NCBI GenBank assembly: GCA_964563495.1
Contig: CAZLYK010000033.1
Span: forward strand, 1-45,950
Direction of reading: 5' to 3'
DNA length: 45,950 bases
From: CAZLYK01 sp964563495
GTDB lineage: Bacteria; Acidobacteriota; Blastocatellia; RBC074
Position numbers and translations under genes: made by a program. Below the pieces are notes generated by a model, which was given only the letters and a program-made list of their open reading frames with translations, made no database searches and was not told the DNA's origin. Below are positions 33,361 through 41,740 of the stretch, piece by piece. Position 1 is the first letter of the stretch; every line of letters begins with the position of its first letter.

Positions 33361-34437
33361 ATGAACAAGAAATGGTTGATAAAGGCAGGCGTCTCGCTTG
33401 TCTGCCTCTTCGGTTTGGCGGTCTCGATCGCGGCGCAAGGCAAAGATGGATCGGCTTCGACCCAGGCGCAGGGTGTAAAATTCGACGGCGGCCGGGTCAA
33501 GCTGGCCGGAACCCTGGCCATGCCTAAGATCGAGGCGGGCCGGCGCGCACCCGCTGTCATGATCATCCCGGATGCCGGCGCGACGACCCAGGACGGAGTG
33601 GCGTTCGGGGCTGCCCAACATCCGATCTATCGCGATTTGGCCGAATACCTGGCTGCCCGCGGTATGATTGTATTGCGTTATGACAAGCGCTGCGCCGGTG
33701 AGAGTGAATGCAAACCGGCCGACTCATTCGATGATTTCATCGATGATGCGCGTGGAGGATTGAATTTTTTGCGCGGGCACGCCCAGGTCGACGCATCCCG
33801 AATCTTTATCTTCGGTCACGGAGAGGGCGCGCTGATCGCTTGCAGCATCGCCACTTATGATGAGGAGAAACTGGCCGGCCTGGTCCTCCTCGCCATGCCT
33901 GGGCGAACGCTCAATAAAATCCAGCGCGATCAGATTGAGAAACAGATGGCCGAGACCGGCAAATCTGCCGAGGTCATCAACGCTTTTCTGGCGAAGTACG
34001 ATCGGGCGACGAGGGGGATTATGGCCGGGAAGACGGAGTTTCCCGAATTGAAGCTGGATCCGAAAGATCCTTACGAATCGATCCTCGCCGGCCTGATCAA
34101 ACAGCACCAGATCAGCGTCAGTCTGCTGGTCAATGATCCACTGCAAATTATCGGAGTGGTCAAGGAGCCGATCCTCATTCTCCAGGGGAAAAAGGATGTC
34201 CAGGTCAGTGTCAGGGACGGGCAGTTTGTCGAAGAAGCGCTCAAACGGGCTTTCCATCAGGATATGACGGTTCTGTTTGTCGATGATCTGGATCACCTGC
34301 TCAAGGTCAACAAGGGCGCGGCAACTTTCGCCTCGCTCGAAGACGCTTCGCGTCCGCTCGATCCAGCGGCGCTCAAGACGATCATCGATTGGCTGGAGAA
34401 GAGATCGAAAACGGCTAAAAACGCCGCGAGGTCGTAA
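33361..34437 (+). CDS. Secreted alpha/beta-hydrolase-like protein lacking the nucleophile serine
   Basis: The protein is 358 aa from the ATG at 33361, 9 nt after AGGAG; a longer frame overlapping hisF lacks a signal peptide. Residues about 8-27 form a signal peptide ending SIAAQG. The fold is alpha/beta hydrolase of the dienelactone-hydrolase/BAAT-like type (VMIIPDAGATTQDG, GMIVLRYDKRCAGES). The nucleophile elbow reads GHGEGA at 152-157, with Gly154 where Ser or Cys normally sits, while the acid (GKKDVQ) and histidine (DDLDHLLK) regions remain. It may be a non-catalytic or altered enzyme. It lies between hisF and hisIE without an obvious link to histidine synthesis. Confidence 0.75.
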   Translation: MNKKWLIKAGVSLVCLFGLAVSIAAQGKDGSASTQAQGVKFDGGRVKLAGTLAMPKIEAGRRAPAVMIIPDAGATTQDGVAFGAAQHPIYRDLAEYLAARGMIVLRYDKRCAGESECKPADSFDDFIDDARGGLNFLRGHAQVDASRIFIFGHGEGALIACSIATYDEEKLAGLVLLAMPGRTLNKIQRDQIEKQMAETGKSAEVINAFLAKYDRATRGIMAGKTEFPELKLDPKDPYESILAGLIKQHQISVSLLVNDPLQIIGVVKEPILILQGKKDVQVSVRDGQFVEEALKRAFHQDMTVLFVDDLDHLLKVNKGAATFASLEDASRPLDPAALKTIIDWLEKRSKTAKNAARS

Positions 34438-34528
34438 ATAGACAGGATTGACAGGATTTTTGCAGGATTGGACAAGATATATCTAGATCTTGTCCAATCC
34501 TGCAAAAATCCTGTCAATCCTGTCTATT
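34437..34528. repeat. Perfect palindromic element upstream of hisIE
   Basis: Arms 34437-34478 and 34487-34528 are perfect 42-bp inverted copies around 8 nt. The element starts on the last base of the hydrolase stop codon and ends 6 nt before the hisIE ATG, leaving no room for a Shine-Dalgarno sequence outside it. Confidence 0.95.
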
Positions 34529-34534
34529 CAATCT

Positions 34535-35266
34535 ATGTCAAAAGCCTTGATCCACAATTTGAAGTTCGACGAACACGGCCTGATTGCCGCCGTCGTCCAG
34601 GATGCCGAGACGGATGAAGTCCTGACAGTGGCTTATATGAATAGCGAGAGCCTGGCGCGGACGCTGCAGACAGGTGAAACCTGGTTCTGGAGTCGTTCGC
34701 GTCAGGAGCTATGGCATAAAGGGGCGACTTCGGGAAACACGCAGCGTGTCGTCGATCTTCGCCTCGATTGCGATGGCGATTCGCTGCTGGTGAGGGTTGT
34801 CCCGAGCGGCCCGGCCTGTCATACGGGTGAGCGGACCTGTTTCTACCGTAGTCCGAGTGAAGCGATTCCGCCCGGAAGCGAAGCGAAAAACCAGGCGAAG
34901 ATCGAGCCGTCTCAATCCCAGGTCTCGCTCGTCAATCTCGCCGCCATGGAATTGGGGATCCTGCTGCAGGACCTCTTCTGGCTGATTCAGGAGCGGAGGG
35001 ATCAGCGCCCGGAAGGCTCATACACCAGTTATCTTTTCAACAGCGGTTTGGATAAGATTCTCAAGAAGGTCGGCGAGGAGTCGTCTGAAACGATCATCGC
35101 GGCGAAGAATGAGGATCGCAAACAGCTCTCATCGGAGATTAGCGACCTGCTCTATCATTTGCTGGTGCTCATGGTCGAGCGGGAGGTCAGTCTGCAGGAT
35201 ATCCTGGTGGAGTTGAGTAACCGGGCGGGCAAACCGTCCAACCCGAAATACCAGCAGAAACAATGA
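34535..35266 (+). CDS. hisIE: Bifunctional phosphoribosyl-AMP cyclohydrolase / phosphoribosyl-ATP pyrophosphatase
   Basis: HisIE carries out the second and third steps of histidine synthesis. The 243-aa protein starts at ATG 34535; the longer frame is translated repeat. HisI (about 1-120) has VLTVAYMNSESLARTL, the metal motif region DCDGDS and GPACHTGERTCFY. HisE (about 140-240) has the MazG-like helices with KKVGEESSETIIAAKNED and EISDLLYHLLVLM. It overlaps the VOC gene by ATGA, so the two are coupled. Confidence 0.95.
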   Translation: MSKALIHNLKFDEHGLIAAVVQDAETDEVLTVAYMNSESLARTLQTGETWFWSRSRQELWHKGATSGNTQRVVDLRLDCDGDSLLVRVVPSGPACHTGERTCFYRSPSEAIPPGSEAKNQAKIEPSQSQVSLVNLAAMELGILLQDLFWLIQERRDQRPEGSYTSYLFNSGLDKILKKVGEESSETIIAAKNEDRKQLSSEISDLLYHLLVLMVEREVSLQDILVELSNRAGKPSNPKYQQKQ

Positions 35267-35658
35267 TCGAGCGACTTGACCATGTGGCCTTGTTGACGGC
35301 CGACGCCGGGCGGGCGGCCCGATTTTATTGTGAGTGGGCCGGGATGCAGGTGATCCACTCGCGCCAGGACCCGGGTTCGACCCATCACGTCGCCTGGGTG
35401 AGGCTCGCAGACGATCAGTCAGGTCTGATTATCGTCCTGGTTGAAAGCGATGAGCAGAGGCCGAAAGGGCGAATGGATCATTTCGGTTTCCACGTCTCTT
35501 CACGCATGGTCGTCGATCAGATCGCCGAGCGCGCGCGTGCCGCCGGGATCCTCGTCGATCCACCGGCTTACGCCGGCCCGGTGGTCGGCTATTTCTGCAC
35601 GATCAGGGATCCGGATGGCAACCTGCTCGAATTTTCCTGTGAACAGTTGAAAGCGTGA
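35263..35658 (+). CDS. VOC family (glyoxalase-like) protein
   Basis: This 131-aa vicinal-oxygen-chelate protein has two beta-alpha-beta-beta-beta modules. His7 (RLDHVAL), His73 (MDHFGFHV) and Glu123 (GNLLEF) are the expected metal ligands. The family includes glyoxalase I, dioxygenases and fosfomycin-resistance enzymes; nothing here picks out one. It is coupled to hisIE by a 4-nt overlap and followed by trpE after one base, so it is probably in the his/trp transcript. Confidence 0.85.
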   Translation: MIERLDHVALLTADAGRAARFYCEWAGMQVIHSRQDPGSTHHVAWVRLADDQSGLIIVLVESDEQRPKGRMDHFGFHVSSRMVVDQIAERARAAGILVDPPAYAGPVVGYFCTIRDPDGNLLEFSCEQLKA

Positions 35659-35659
35659 A

Positions 35660-37189
35660 ATGTCGACAATCACACCTGCAACCTACGAAGAATTTCTGGC
35701 GCTCGCCGCGCAAGGAACGGTGGTTCCGCTGGTCAAGACGGTGATGGCGGATCTGCTCACGCCCGTCTCCGCCTACTTGAGGATCGAGCGGCAATCGCCG
35801 CACGCTTTTCTCCTCGAATCGATCGAGGGCGGTGAGAAGATCGCGCGCTATTCATTTCTGGGCTGCTCGCCGCACACGATCATACGCGCGCGGAATGCCG
35901 GTGCGGGCGATGAACGAACCGAAGTCACGATCGAGCGAAGCCAAGGGCCGATCGAAAAGATCCAGGCGCCGATGATCGATGTCATCCGCGACCTCATGCG
36001 CAAGCAGCGTCCGGTCAAGACGCCGGGCTTGCCGCCGTTCTCCTGCGGTGCGGTCGGTTATTTCGGCTATGATGCAGTGCGGTGGTTCGAGCGGATGCCC
36101 GAAGGCACCTCCAAACCCGGCAAGGACGATCTGGAGATCGACACCGCTGTCGTCATGTTCTTCTCCAATCTGCTGGCGTTCGATCACGTCAAGCACCAGA
36201 TCCAGATCATCGCCAACGTCTTCACCGATGGCGCGAGGGATGGAGGGGCTCTCCGCGAGAAATACATCGCCGCGTGCAGCGAGATTGCACGGCTTGAAGC
36301 CTCGTTGAATGCGCCGGTCGAGTCGCCGCCGAATGCGCACCGGGCGGAGCCTGTGCAGGTCCGCTCGAACATGACGAAGGAGTACTACCTGGCCTCGATC
36401 GATCGGATCAAGGAGTATATCCGGGCCGGCGACGCTTTCCAGGTCGTCTTTTCGCAGCGATTCGAGACCGAGATCACTACTCATCCGTTCCAGATCTACC
36501 GTGCGCTGCGTGTCGTCAACCCGTCGCCGTATATGTTCTTTCTCAAGCTCGGTGGGGATGAGACGGTACTCGGCGCCTCACCCGAGATGCTGGTCCGGTG
36601 CACTGGGCGCCAGCTCGAGTACCGGCCGATCGCCGGTACTTATCAGCGCGGCGCGAGTGACGCCGAAGATGCAGCCTTGGCGACGGCGCTGGTCGATGAC
36701 GAAAAGGAGCGCGCCGAGCACGTCATGCTCGTCGACCTGGGGCGCAACGACCTGGGTCGCGTGGCGGAATACGGCTCGGTCAAAGTCGCCGAGTTGATGT
36801 TCGTCGAACGCTTCTCGCACGTCATGCACCTGGTCTCATCGCTCAGGGCGACGCTCCGCGAAGGCTTGGATTGCTTCGACGCCCTGGCCGCTGTCTTCCC
36901 CGCGGGGACGGTTTCAGGAGCGCCAAAAGTTCGAGCCATGGAGATCATCGATGAGCTTGAGCCGACCCGGCGCGGGGCTTACGCGGGAACGGTTCTCTAT
37001 TTTGACTATTCCGGAAATCTGGATTCGTGCATCGCCTTGAGGACCATGTATGTTCGCGGCCATCGAGCCATGATCCAGGCCGGCGGCGGAATAGTCGCCG
37101 ATTCCGAGCCCGAGAACGAGTTTAAGGAAACAGTCAACAAGTCACGCGCGCTCGTCCGCGCGGTTGAAATGGCGGAAAAAGAGCTATGA
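35660..37189 (+). CDS. trpE: Anthranilate synthase component I
   Basis: TrpE converts chorismate to anthranilate with ammonia from TrpG, opening tryptophan synthesis. The 509-aa length is normal. The N-terminal region holds LLESIEGGEKIARYSFLG, with the LLES element used for tryptophan feedback binding. The chorismate-binding domain (about 235-505) has FQVVFSQRFE, NPSPYMFFL, RPIAGTYQRG, DLGRNDLGR, FPAGTVSGAPK and QAGGGIVADS. It starts one base after the VOC stop and overlaps the cyclophilin gene by ATGA. trpG lies two genes downstream. Confidence 0.97.
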   Translation: MSTITPATYEEFLALAAQGTVVPLVKTVMADLLTPVSAYLRIERQSPHAFLLESIEGGEKIARYSFLGCSPHTIIRARNAGAGDERTEVTIERSQGPIEKIQAPMIDVIRDLMRKQRPVKTPGLPPFSCGAVGYFGYDAVRWFERMPEGTSKPGKDDLEIDTAVVMFFSNLLAFDHVKHQIQIIANVFTDGARDGGALREKYIAACSEIARLEASLNAPVESPPNAHRAEPVQVRSNMTKEYYLASIDRIKEYIRAGDAFQVVFSQRFETEITTHPFQIYRALRVVNPSPYMFFLKLGGDETVLGASPEMLVRCTGRQLEYRPIAGTYQRGASDAEDAALATALVDDEKERAEHVMLVDLGRNDLGRVAEYGSVKVAELMFVERFSHVMHLVSSLRATLREGLDCFDALAAVFPAGTVSGAPKVRAMEIIDELEPTRRGAYAGTVLYFDYSGNLDSCIALRTMYVRGHRAMIQAGGGIVADSEPENEFKETVNKSRALVRAVEMAEKEL

Positions 37190-38349
37190 GAAGATCTCGA
37201 CTCTCAAATCTCCAATTTCATCTCTTTGGTTTGCTGGTGGTGGCAGCGGTTGGAAGCCTGGCTTTGGCTCAACCGCCGCGCAAGAAGAACGCCCCGCCCC
37301 CGGGCGCCGAGCCTCCACCGGTTTCACTGGAGGAGGCGGCCAGGCTGGAAGCCGTGATTACCACTGATCTGGGTCTGATCCGGATCGAGTTCCTGCCGGA
37401 CAAAGCGCCTAAACACGTCCAGGCATTCATCAAGAATGCGCGGGCCGGTTTTTATGACGGCTCGGCATTTCACCGCGTCATCGCGCGCGGAATCATTCAG
37501 GGCGGAGACCCGCTTTTGAAAGATCCGAAAACGCCGCGTGCGCGATGGGGAACCGGCGCGCTCAGTCAACTGCCGGACGAAATGAGTGACCTCAAACATG
37601 TCCGCGGCGTCGTCTCGACCGTCCGAATACCAGGCAAGGCCAACAGCGACGGCGCTCAGTTTTTCATCTGCTCGTCCGATCAATCCGCGCTCGATGGCCA
37701 GTATTCGGCTTTCGGTCAGGTGACCGAAGGGATTGAAGTCGTCGATCAAATCTCGCTCACGCCCGCCGACGCCGAGCAGAAGACCCTCAATCCGGTCAGG
37801 ATCCTCAGTCTCAAGATCGAGGCGAAGCGCGAAGAACCATTCAAAGGCGCCGGGGCGGATGAAATGCGCAAGGAGGTCATGCTGCGGACCAGCCTCGGCG
37901 ATATCACCATTGCCCTCGATCCCGATCTGGCGCCGGAACACGTCCGCAATTTCCTCAAGCTGGTCCAGACCGGCTATTATGATCATACGGCTTTTCACCG
38001 GATCGTGCCGGGGTTTGTCGTTCAGGGCGGATTGGGTCAGACACGCGTCGATCATCGCCCACATTACGCCGACAAATGGGTGCGACCGCTCAAAGGCGAA
38101 TTCAGCCAAACCCGCAAACATATCCGCGGCGTCGTCTCCATGGCGCGGACCGATGATCCCAACTCGGCATTGACCTCATTTTTTATCGTCTTCGCACCGG
38201 CGGCGAACCTGGACGGCAAATACTCTATCTTCGGCAAGGTCGTTGATGGATTCGACACGCTCGATAAAATGGAGAGGGTTCAACGCGGCTCGGACGGCCA
38301 GACTCCGCTCGAAAGAGTCGAGCTGATCGAGGCTGTGGTCAAACCATAA
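37186..38349 (+). CDS. Exported peptidyl-prolyl isomerase with two cyclophilin domains
   Basis: This 387-aa protein has an N-terminal signal or anchor segment (about 11-30) and two tandem cyclophilin-type domains, about 50-210 and 222-387. The first shows FYDGSAFHRVIARGIIQGGD and GAQFFICSSD. The second shows YYDHTAFHRIVPGFVVQGG and ALTSFFIVFA. Cyclophilins speed proline isomerisation in folding; this one should act in the periplasm. It overlaps trpE by ATGA, an odd place for a secreted foldase. Its first residues (RLSNLQFH) are encoded by an ATTTGAGAG-type stretch like that beside ftsY. The TAA stop lies in the 13-bp tandem repeat. Confidence 0.88.
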   Translation: MRRSRLSNLQFHLFGLLVVAAVGSLALAQPPRKKNAPPPGAEPPPVSLEEAARLEAVITTDLGLIRIEFLPDKAPKHVQAFIKNARAGFYDGSAFHRVIARGIIQGGDPLLKDPKTPRARWGTGALSQLPDEMSDLKHVRGVVSTVRIPGKANSDGAQFFICSSDQSALDGQYSAFGQVTEGIEVVDQISLTPADAEQKTLNPVRILSLKIEAKREEPFKGAGADEMRKEVMLRTSLGDITIALDPDLAPEHVRNFLKLVQTGYYDHTAFHRIVPGFVVQGGLGQTRVDHRPHYADKWVRPLKGEFSQTRKHIRGVVSMARTDDPNSALTSFFIVFAPAANLDGKYSIFGKVVDGFDTLDKMERVQRGSDGQTPLERVELIEAVVKP

Positions 38350-38416
38350 CCGTCGGCCATAACCGTCGGCCATAACCGTCGGCCATAACCGTCGGCCATA
38401 ACCGTCGGCCATAACC
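38345..38416. repeat. 13-bp tandem repeat, five full copies
   Basis: CATAACCGTCGGC is repeated five times head to tail with no mismatch and followed by a partial copy. It starts in the last codons of the cyclophilin gene, provides its TAA stop, and ends 22 nt before the M28 peptidase start. The unit contains the small dyad CCGTCGG. Confidence 0.95.
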
Positions 38417-38438
38417 CAGGGACTGAGTTGTTTAGTAT

Positions 38439-39287
38439 ATGAAATGGAGTCTTATCAAATTGGCGACGGTCTTATCGCTGGTCCTCCTCATGAGCGAGGG
38501 GTTGGCGCACGATGGTCCGCGCGGCAAGCCGGCCGTTTCGACCTCGGCGGAGATCAGCGCAGAGTTTGGCTCCGTCCCCTGCAAGAATGAAGAGCGGCTG
38601 GATGCGGTCAAGGCCCTGTTTGAAAAGATGGGCGCCGATCCGGCCGAGATCTCGGTCGAGACATTCAAGAAAGTCCGGAACCTGGTTGTCCGCAAACCCG
38701 GCGCTGACCCCGCGTCTGCGGACAAGATCGTGATCGGGGCTCATTACGATAAGACCGAGAAAGGCTGTGGGGCGATCGACAACTGGACCGGCATCGTCGC
38801 GCTCGCTCACCTCTACCGAACGCTCAAAGATTATTCGCCGAACAAGACGATCCTTTTTGTCGCTTTCGGTCAGGAGGAGAGAGGGCTGGTCGGCTCGACG
38901 GCCATGGCTCAAACGATCAGGAAAGAAGCGCGAGCCGAATATTGCGCCATGGTCAACATTGACAGCCTGGGAATGGGCGTGACGCAGGTAGCCGACAATA
39001 TGTCCAGCCGTAAGCTAATCGATTTGGCTGAGACCCTGGCCAAAGAAATGAATGCGCCATTCGCCCACGCCAGACTGGCCGGAGGAGATTCGGATTCGAG
39101 CTCGTTTGTCAGAAAGAAGATCCCGGCCCTGACGATACACGCGCTCACCAATAGATGGGGCGAGGTCCTCCACACCGACAAAGACCAACCCGACAAGATC
39201 GATCAGGAGAGCGTCTATTCAGGTTACCGGCTGGCTTTGGGGGTAATTTTACGGATCGATAACTCTTCCTGTCAGGCGTTCAGGTAG
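38439..39287 (+). CDS. M28 family zinc metallopeptidase, exported
   Basis: This 282-aa protein has a signal peptide (about 5-23) and a single M28 peptidase domain. The di-zinc ligands and catalytic residues are all visible: His102 and Asp104 in GAHYDKT, Asp114 in AIDNWTG, Glu146/Glu147 in GQEERG, Asp175 in VNIDSLG and His245 in EVLHTDK. Members are aminopeptidases or glutaminyl-cyclase-like proteins; the substrate is not evident. It lies between the cyclophilin gene and trpG within the trp cluster and has no clear Shine-Dalgarno sequence. Confidence 0.88.
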   Translation: MKWSLIKLATVLSLVLLMSEGLAHDGPRGKPAVSTSAEISAEFGSVPCKNEERLDAVKALFEKMGADPAEISVETFKKVRNLVVRKPGADPASADKIVIGAHYDKTEKGCGAIDNWTGIVALAHLYRTLKDYSPNKTILFVAFGQEERGLVGSTAMAQTIRKEARAEYCAMVNIDSLGMGVTQVADNMSSRKLIDLAETLAKEMNAPFAHARLAGGDSDSSSFVRKKIPALTIHALTNRWGEVLHTDKDQPDKIDQESVYSGYRLALGVILRIDNSSCQAFR

Positions 39288-39308
39288 TTTCCAAGGGCGG
39301 CGGAAAAA

Positions 39309-39875
39309 ATGATCCTGGTAATAGACAATTACGATTCATTTACCTACAACCTCGTGCAATACCTCGGCGAGATGGGGGCGGATGTTCGAGTAGCCCGCAA
39401 TGACCGGATCACCATCGAGGAGATCGAGCGGATGGCGCCCGAACGGATCGTCCTCTCGCCCGGTCCGTGCACTCCCGATGACGCGGGCGTCACGCTTGGT
39501 GTAATCGGCCATTTCGCCGGTAAGCTGCCGTTGCTCGGCGTCTGCCTGGGTCACCAGGCGATCGGGCAGGCATTTGGCGGGAAGGTCGTTCGCGCGCCTT
39601 ACCTTATGCACGGGAAAGTCAGTCAGATCCTTCACGACGGGCGCAACCTTTTTGAAGGGGTCGAGAACCCGTTTATCGCGACGCGTTATCATTCACTGAT
39701 CGTCGATCGGGTGAGCATCCCGCCGGTCCTCGAAATATCCGCGACCACGTCTGACGGCCTGGTCATGGGGCTGCGCCATCGCGAGTTTCTTTGTGAGGGC
39801 GTTCAGTTTCATCCGGAATCGATCATGACCGGGGAAGGGAAGAAACTGCTGCGCAATTTCCTCAAACTGGATTGA
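39309..39875 (+). CDS. trpG: Anthranilate synthase component II (glutamine amidotransferase)
   Basis: TrpG releases ammonia from glutamine for TrpE and may also serve aminodeoxychorismate synthase. The 188-aa class I amidotransferase opens MILVIDNYDSFTYNLVQYLG. Its nucleophile is Cys79 in GVCLGHQAIGQ, with His168 and Glu170 in QFHPES. trpD starts 19 nt downstream. It is separated from trpE by two unrelated genes, which is unusual, since trpE and trpG are normally adjacent. Confidence 0.95.
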   Translation: MILVIDNYDSFTYNLVQYLGEMGADVRVARNDRITIEEIERMAPERIVLSPGPCTPDDAGVTLGVIGHFAGKLPLLGVCLGHQAIGQAFGGKVVRAPYLMHGKVSQILHDGRNLFEGVENPFIATRYHSLIVDRVSIPPVLEISATTSDGLVMGLRHREFLCEGVQFHPESIMTGEGKKLLRNFLKLD

Positions 39876-39894
39876 GGGTCGGATCGTGAATTGA

Positions 39895-40914
39895 ATGTTG
39901 ACGGACCTGCTCAACAAATTGATCGCCGGTCGGGACCTGACGCAGATTGAGGCCGCTGCGCTGCTGGAATCGCTGTTGGCGGAAGACGCGACCGATGCGC
40001 GTATCGCGGCGGTGCTGGCCGCTTTGGCCGCCAAAGGCGAGACCGAAGAGGAGCTGGCCGGCTTCGCTCAGACGATGCGCGACCGCTGCGCTCGCATCAG
40101 CACCGGTCGCCAAAGCTATATCGATACCTGTGGCACCGGCGGAAGCACGGCGAAGACCTTCAATATCTCGACCGCGGCCGCGTTTGTCGTCGCGGCTGCG
40201 GGGCTGCCGGTCGCCAAACACGGCAACGTCGGTGTGACGACCAAAGCCGGAAGCGCAGATGTCCTGCGCTCGCTCGGAGTGAGGTTCGACCTGGCGCCCG
40301 AGCGCGTCGCCGAAATTTTTGAAGAGATCGGCATCTGTTTTATGTTCGCGCCGCGGCATCACGCGGCGACCATGCGTGTCGCCATGGTCAGGCGGGAAAT
40401 GGGCGTCCGGACGATTTTCAACTGGCTCGGGCCGTTGACCAATCCGGCGACTCCGCCGTTTCAGGTGATCGGGGTTTCGAGCGAGTCCGCCGCCGGGAAA
40501 GTCGCCCGCGCATTATCCCGGCTTGAGACCAGGCAGGCCTGGGTCGTCCGCGGTGAGGATGGCCTTGATGAGATCACGCTCGCCGGCCGAACGATCGTTT
40601 ATCAATCGTCGCCGGAGGGCGTCAGACAGTTTGATATCGCCCCGGAAGATTTCGGCCTGGAGCGCGCGGCGCTCGATAATATGCGCGGCGGATCGGCCGA
40701 TCAAAATGCCGCCACGATTCGATCAGTGCTGGCGGGAGAGCGAAATGACGCCGCTCGTGATCTGGTCTTGATCAATGCGGCCGCCGCACTCTACGTCGCG
40801 GGCGTCGGTCTCAGCTTCGAAGCCGCCGCGGCCATGGCCCTGCAGAGTATCGAGAGCGGCGCCGCTCTCGGCAAACTCGAAGAGCTGAAGAGCTTGAGCA
40901 ATAGACAGGATTGA
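39895..40914 (+). CDS. trpD: Anthranilate phosphoribosyltransferase
   Basis: TrpD joins anthranilate to PRPP. The 339-aa protein starts at the ATG 39895 (MLTDLLNKLIAGRDLT). The PRPP-binding CGTGGSTAKTFNIST, GLPVAKHGN, the NWLGPLTNP segment and DEITLAGRT are all present. The last residues NRQD and the TGA come from a half copy of the palindromic element. That copy also carries the likely trpC ribosome-binding site, so only one base separates trpD from trpC. Confidence 0.96.
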   Translation: MLTDLLNKLIAGRDLTQIEAAALLESLLAEDATDARIAAVLAALAAKGETEEELAGFAQTMRDRCARISTGRQSYIDTCGTGGSTAKTFNISTAAAFVVAAAGLPVAKHGNVGVTTKAGSADVLRSLGVRFDLAPERVAEIFEEIGICFMFAPRHHAATMRVAMVRREMGVRTIFNWLGPLTNPATPPFQVIGVSSESAAGKVARALSRLETRQAWVVRGEDGLDEITLAGRTIVYQSSPEGVRQFDIAPEDFGLERAALDNMRGGSADQNAATIRSVLAGERNDAARDLVLINAAAALYVAGVGLSFEAAAAMALQSIESGAALGKLEELKSLSNRQD

Positions 40915-40915
40915 C
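40900..40915 (+). repeat. Half palindromic element at the trpD-trpC junction
   Basis: AATAGACAGGATTGAC encodes the trpD tail NRQD-stop. Its AGGA (40907-40910) is 5 nt before the trpC ATG, in good Shine-Dalgarno position. Confidence 0.9.
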
Positions 40916-41701
40916 ATGATGAGCGATATTCTGAGCCAGATCGTCGAACGCAAACGTGAGCGCCTGGAGCAGGCCAAACGAAAAACGCCGATGCGCGAGT
41001 TGGTCGCGAGCATGCCGACGGTTTCGGGCGGGGGGCGTTTTGTCCGCGGCTTGAAACGCGACGGCATCAATATTATCGCCGAGATCAAACGGCGCTCGCC
41101 GTCGAAAGGCGTGATCCGTGATGATTTCCATCCGGTCAGGATCGCGCTCAACTACACCGCAAATGGGGCAGCGGCGATATCGTGTCTGACCGAAGAAGAT
41201 TTCTTCGACGGCTCGCTCGAAAATCTGCAGGCTGTTCGCGAGGCGACTCCGCTGCCGTTGCTCCGCAAGGATTTTATCTTCGACCAATATCAGTTATACG
41301 AGGCTTTCTCGGCGGGCGCCGATGCGATTCTGCTGATCGCCGCCATACTGGACGGCGATCAACTCGACGAATTGATGCGTGAGGCTTACGCGCTCGGGCT
41401 GGATGTGCTGGTCGAAGTCCACAACCGGTCCGAGATGGAAAGAGTCATGCGCTATGACGTGCGATTGCTCGGGATCAACAACCGCGACCTGAAAACGTTC
41501 GTGACGACGCTCGACACCTCGTTCGATCTCGCACCGGATCTGCCCCAAACGGTCACGCTCGTGAGCGAGAGCGGCATCCGGACACACGACGAGATAGAAC
41601 GATTGCGCGCCGCAGGTTTCGACGCCTTCCTGATCGGCGAAGAGCTGATGCGAGCCGGGGATGAGGGGAAAGCCCTCAAGGATCTGATCGGCGCTGGCTG
41701 A
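40916..41701 (+). CDS. trpC: Indole-3-glycerol phosphate synthase
   Basis: TrpC closes the indole ring from CdRP. The 261-aa (beta/alpha)8 barrel has the family signature IIAEIKRRSPSKG, the catalytic strand LLRKDFIFDQYQ, LLGINNRDLKTF, and the phosphate site VSESGIRT. Two ATGs in tandem (40916 and 40919) open the frame. The Shine-Dalgarno AGGA lies in the repeat shared with the trpD end. It is not fused to trpF, which lies one gene further on. Confidence 0.96.
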   Translation: MMSDILSQIVERKRERLEQAKRKTPMRELVASMPTVSGGGRFVRGLKRDGINIIAEIKRRSPSKGVIRDDFHPVRIALNYTANGAAAISCLTEEDFFDGSLENLQAVREATPLPLLRKDFIFDQYQLYEAFSAGADAILLIAAILDGDQLDELMREAYALGLDVLVEVHNRSEMERVMRYDVRLLGINNRDLKTFVTTLDTSFDLAPDLPQTVTLVSESGIRTHDEIERLRAAGFDAFLIGEELMRAGDEGKALKDLIGAG

Positions 41702-41740
41702 AACTTATGCCCCTCCTGTGTTTTTGAAAGGAGTGCCAGG

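Noticed and set aside
34490..34534. N-terminal extension of HisIE
   Set aside because: Again repeat-encoded (SNPAKILSILSI). The family N-terminus fits the ATG at 34535.
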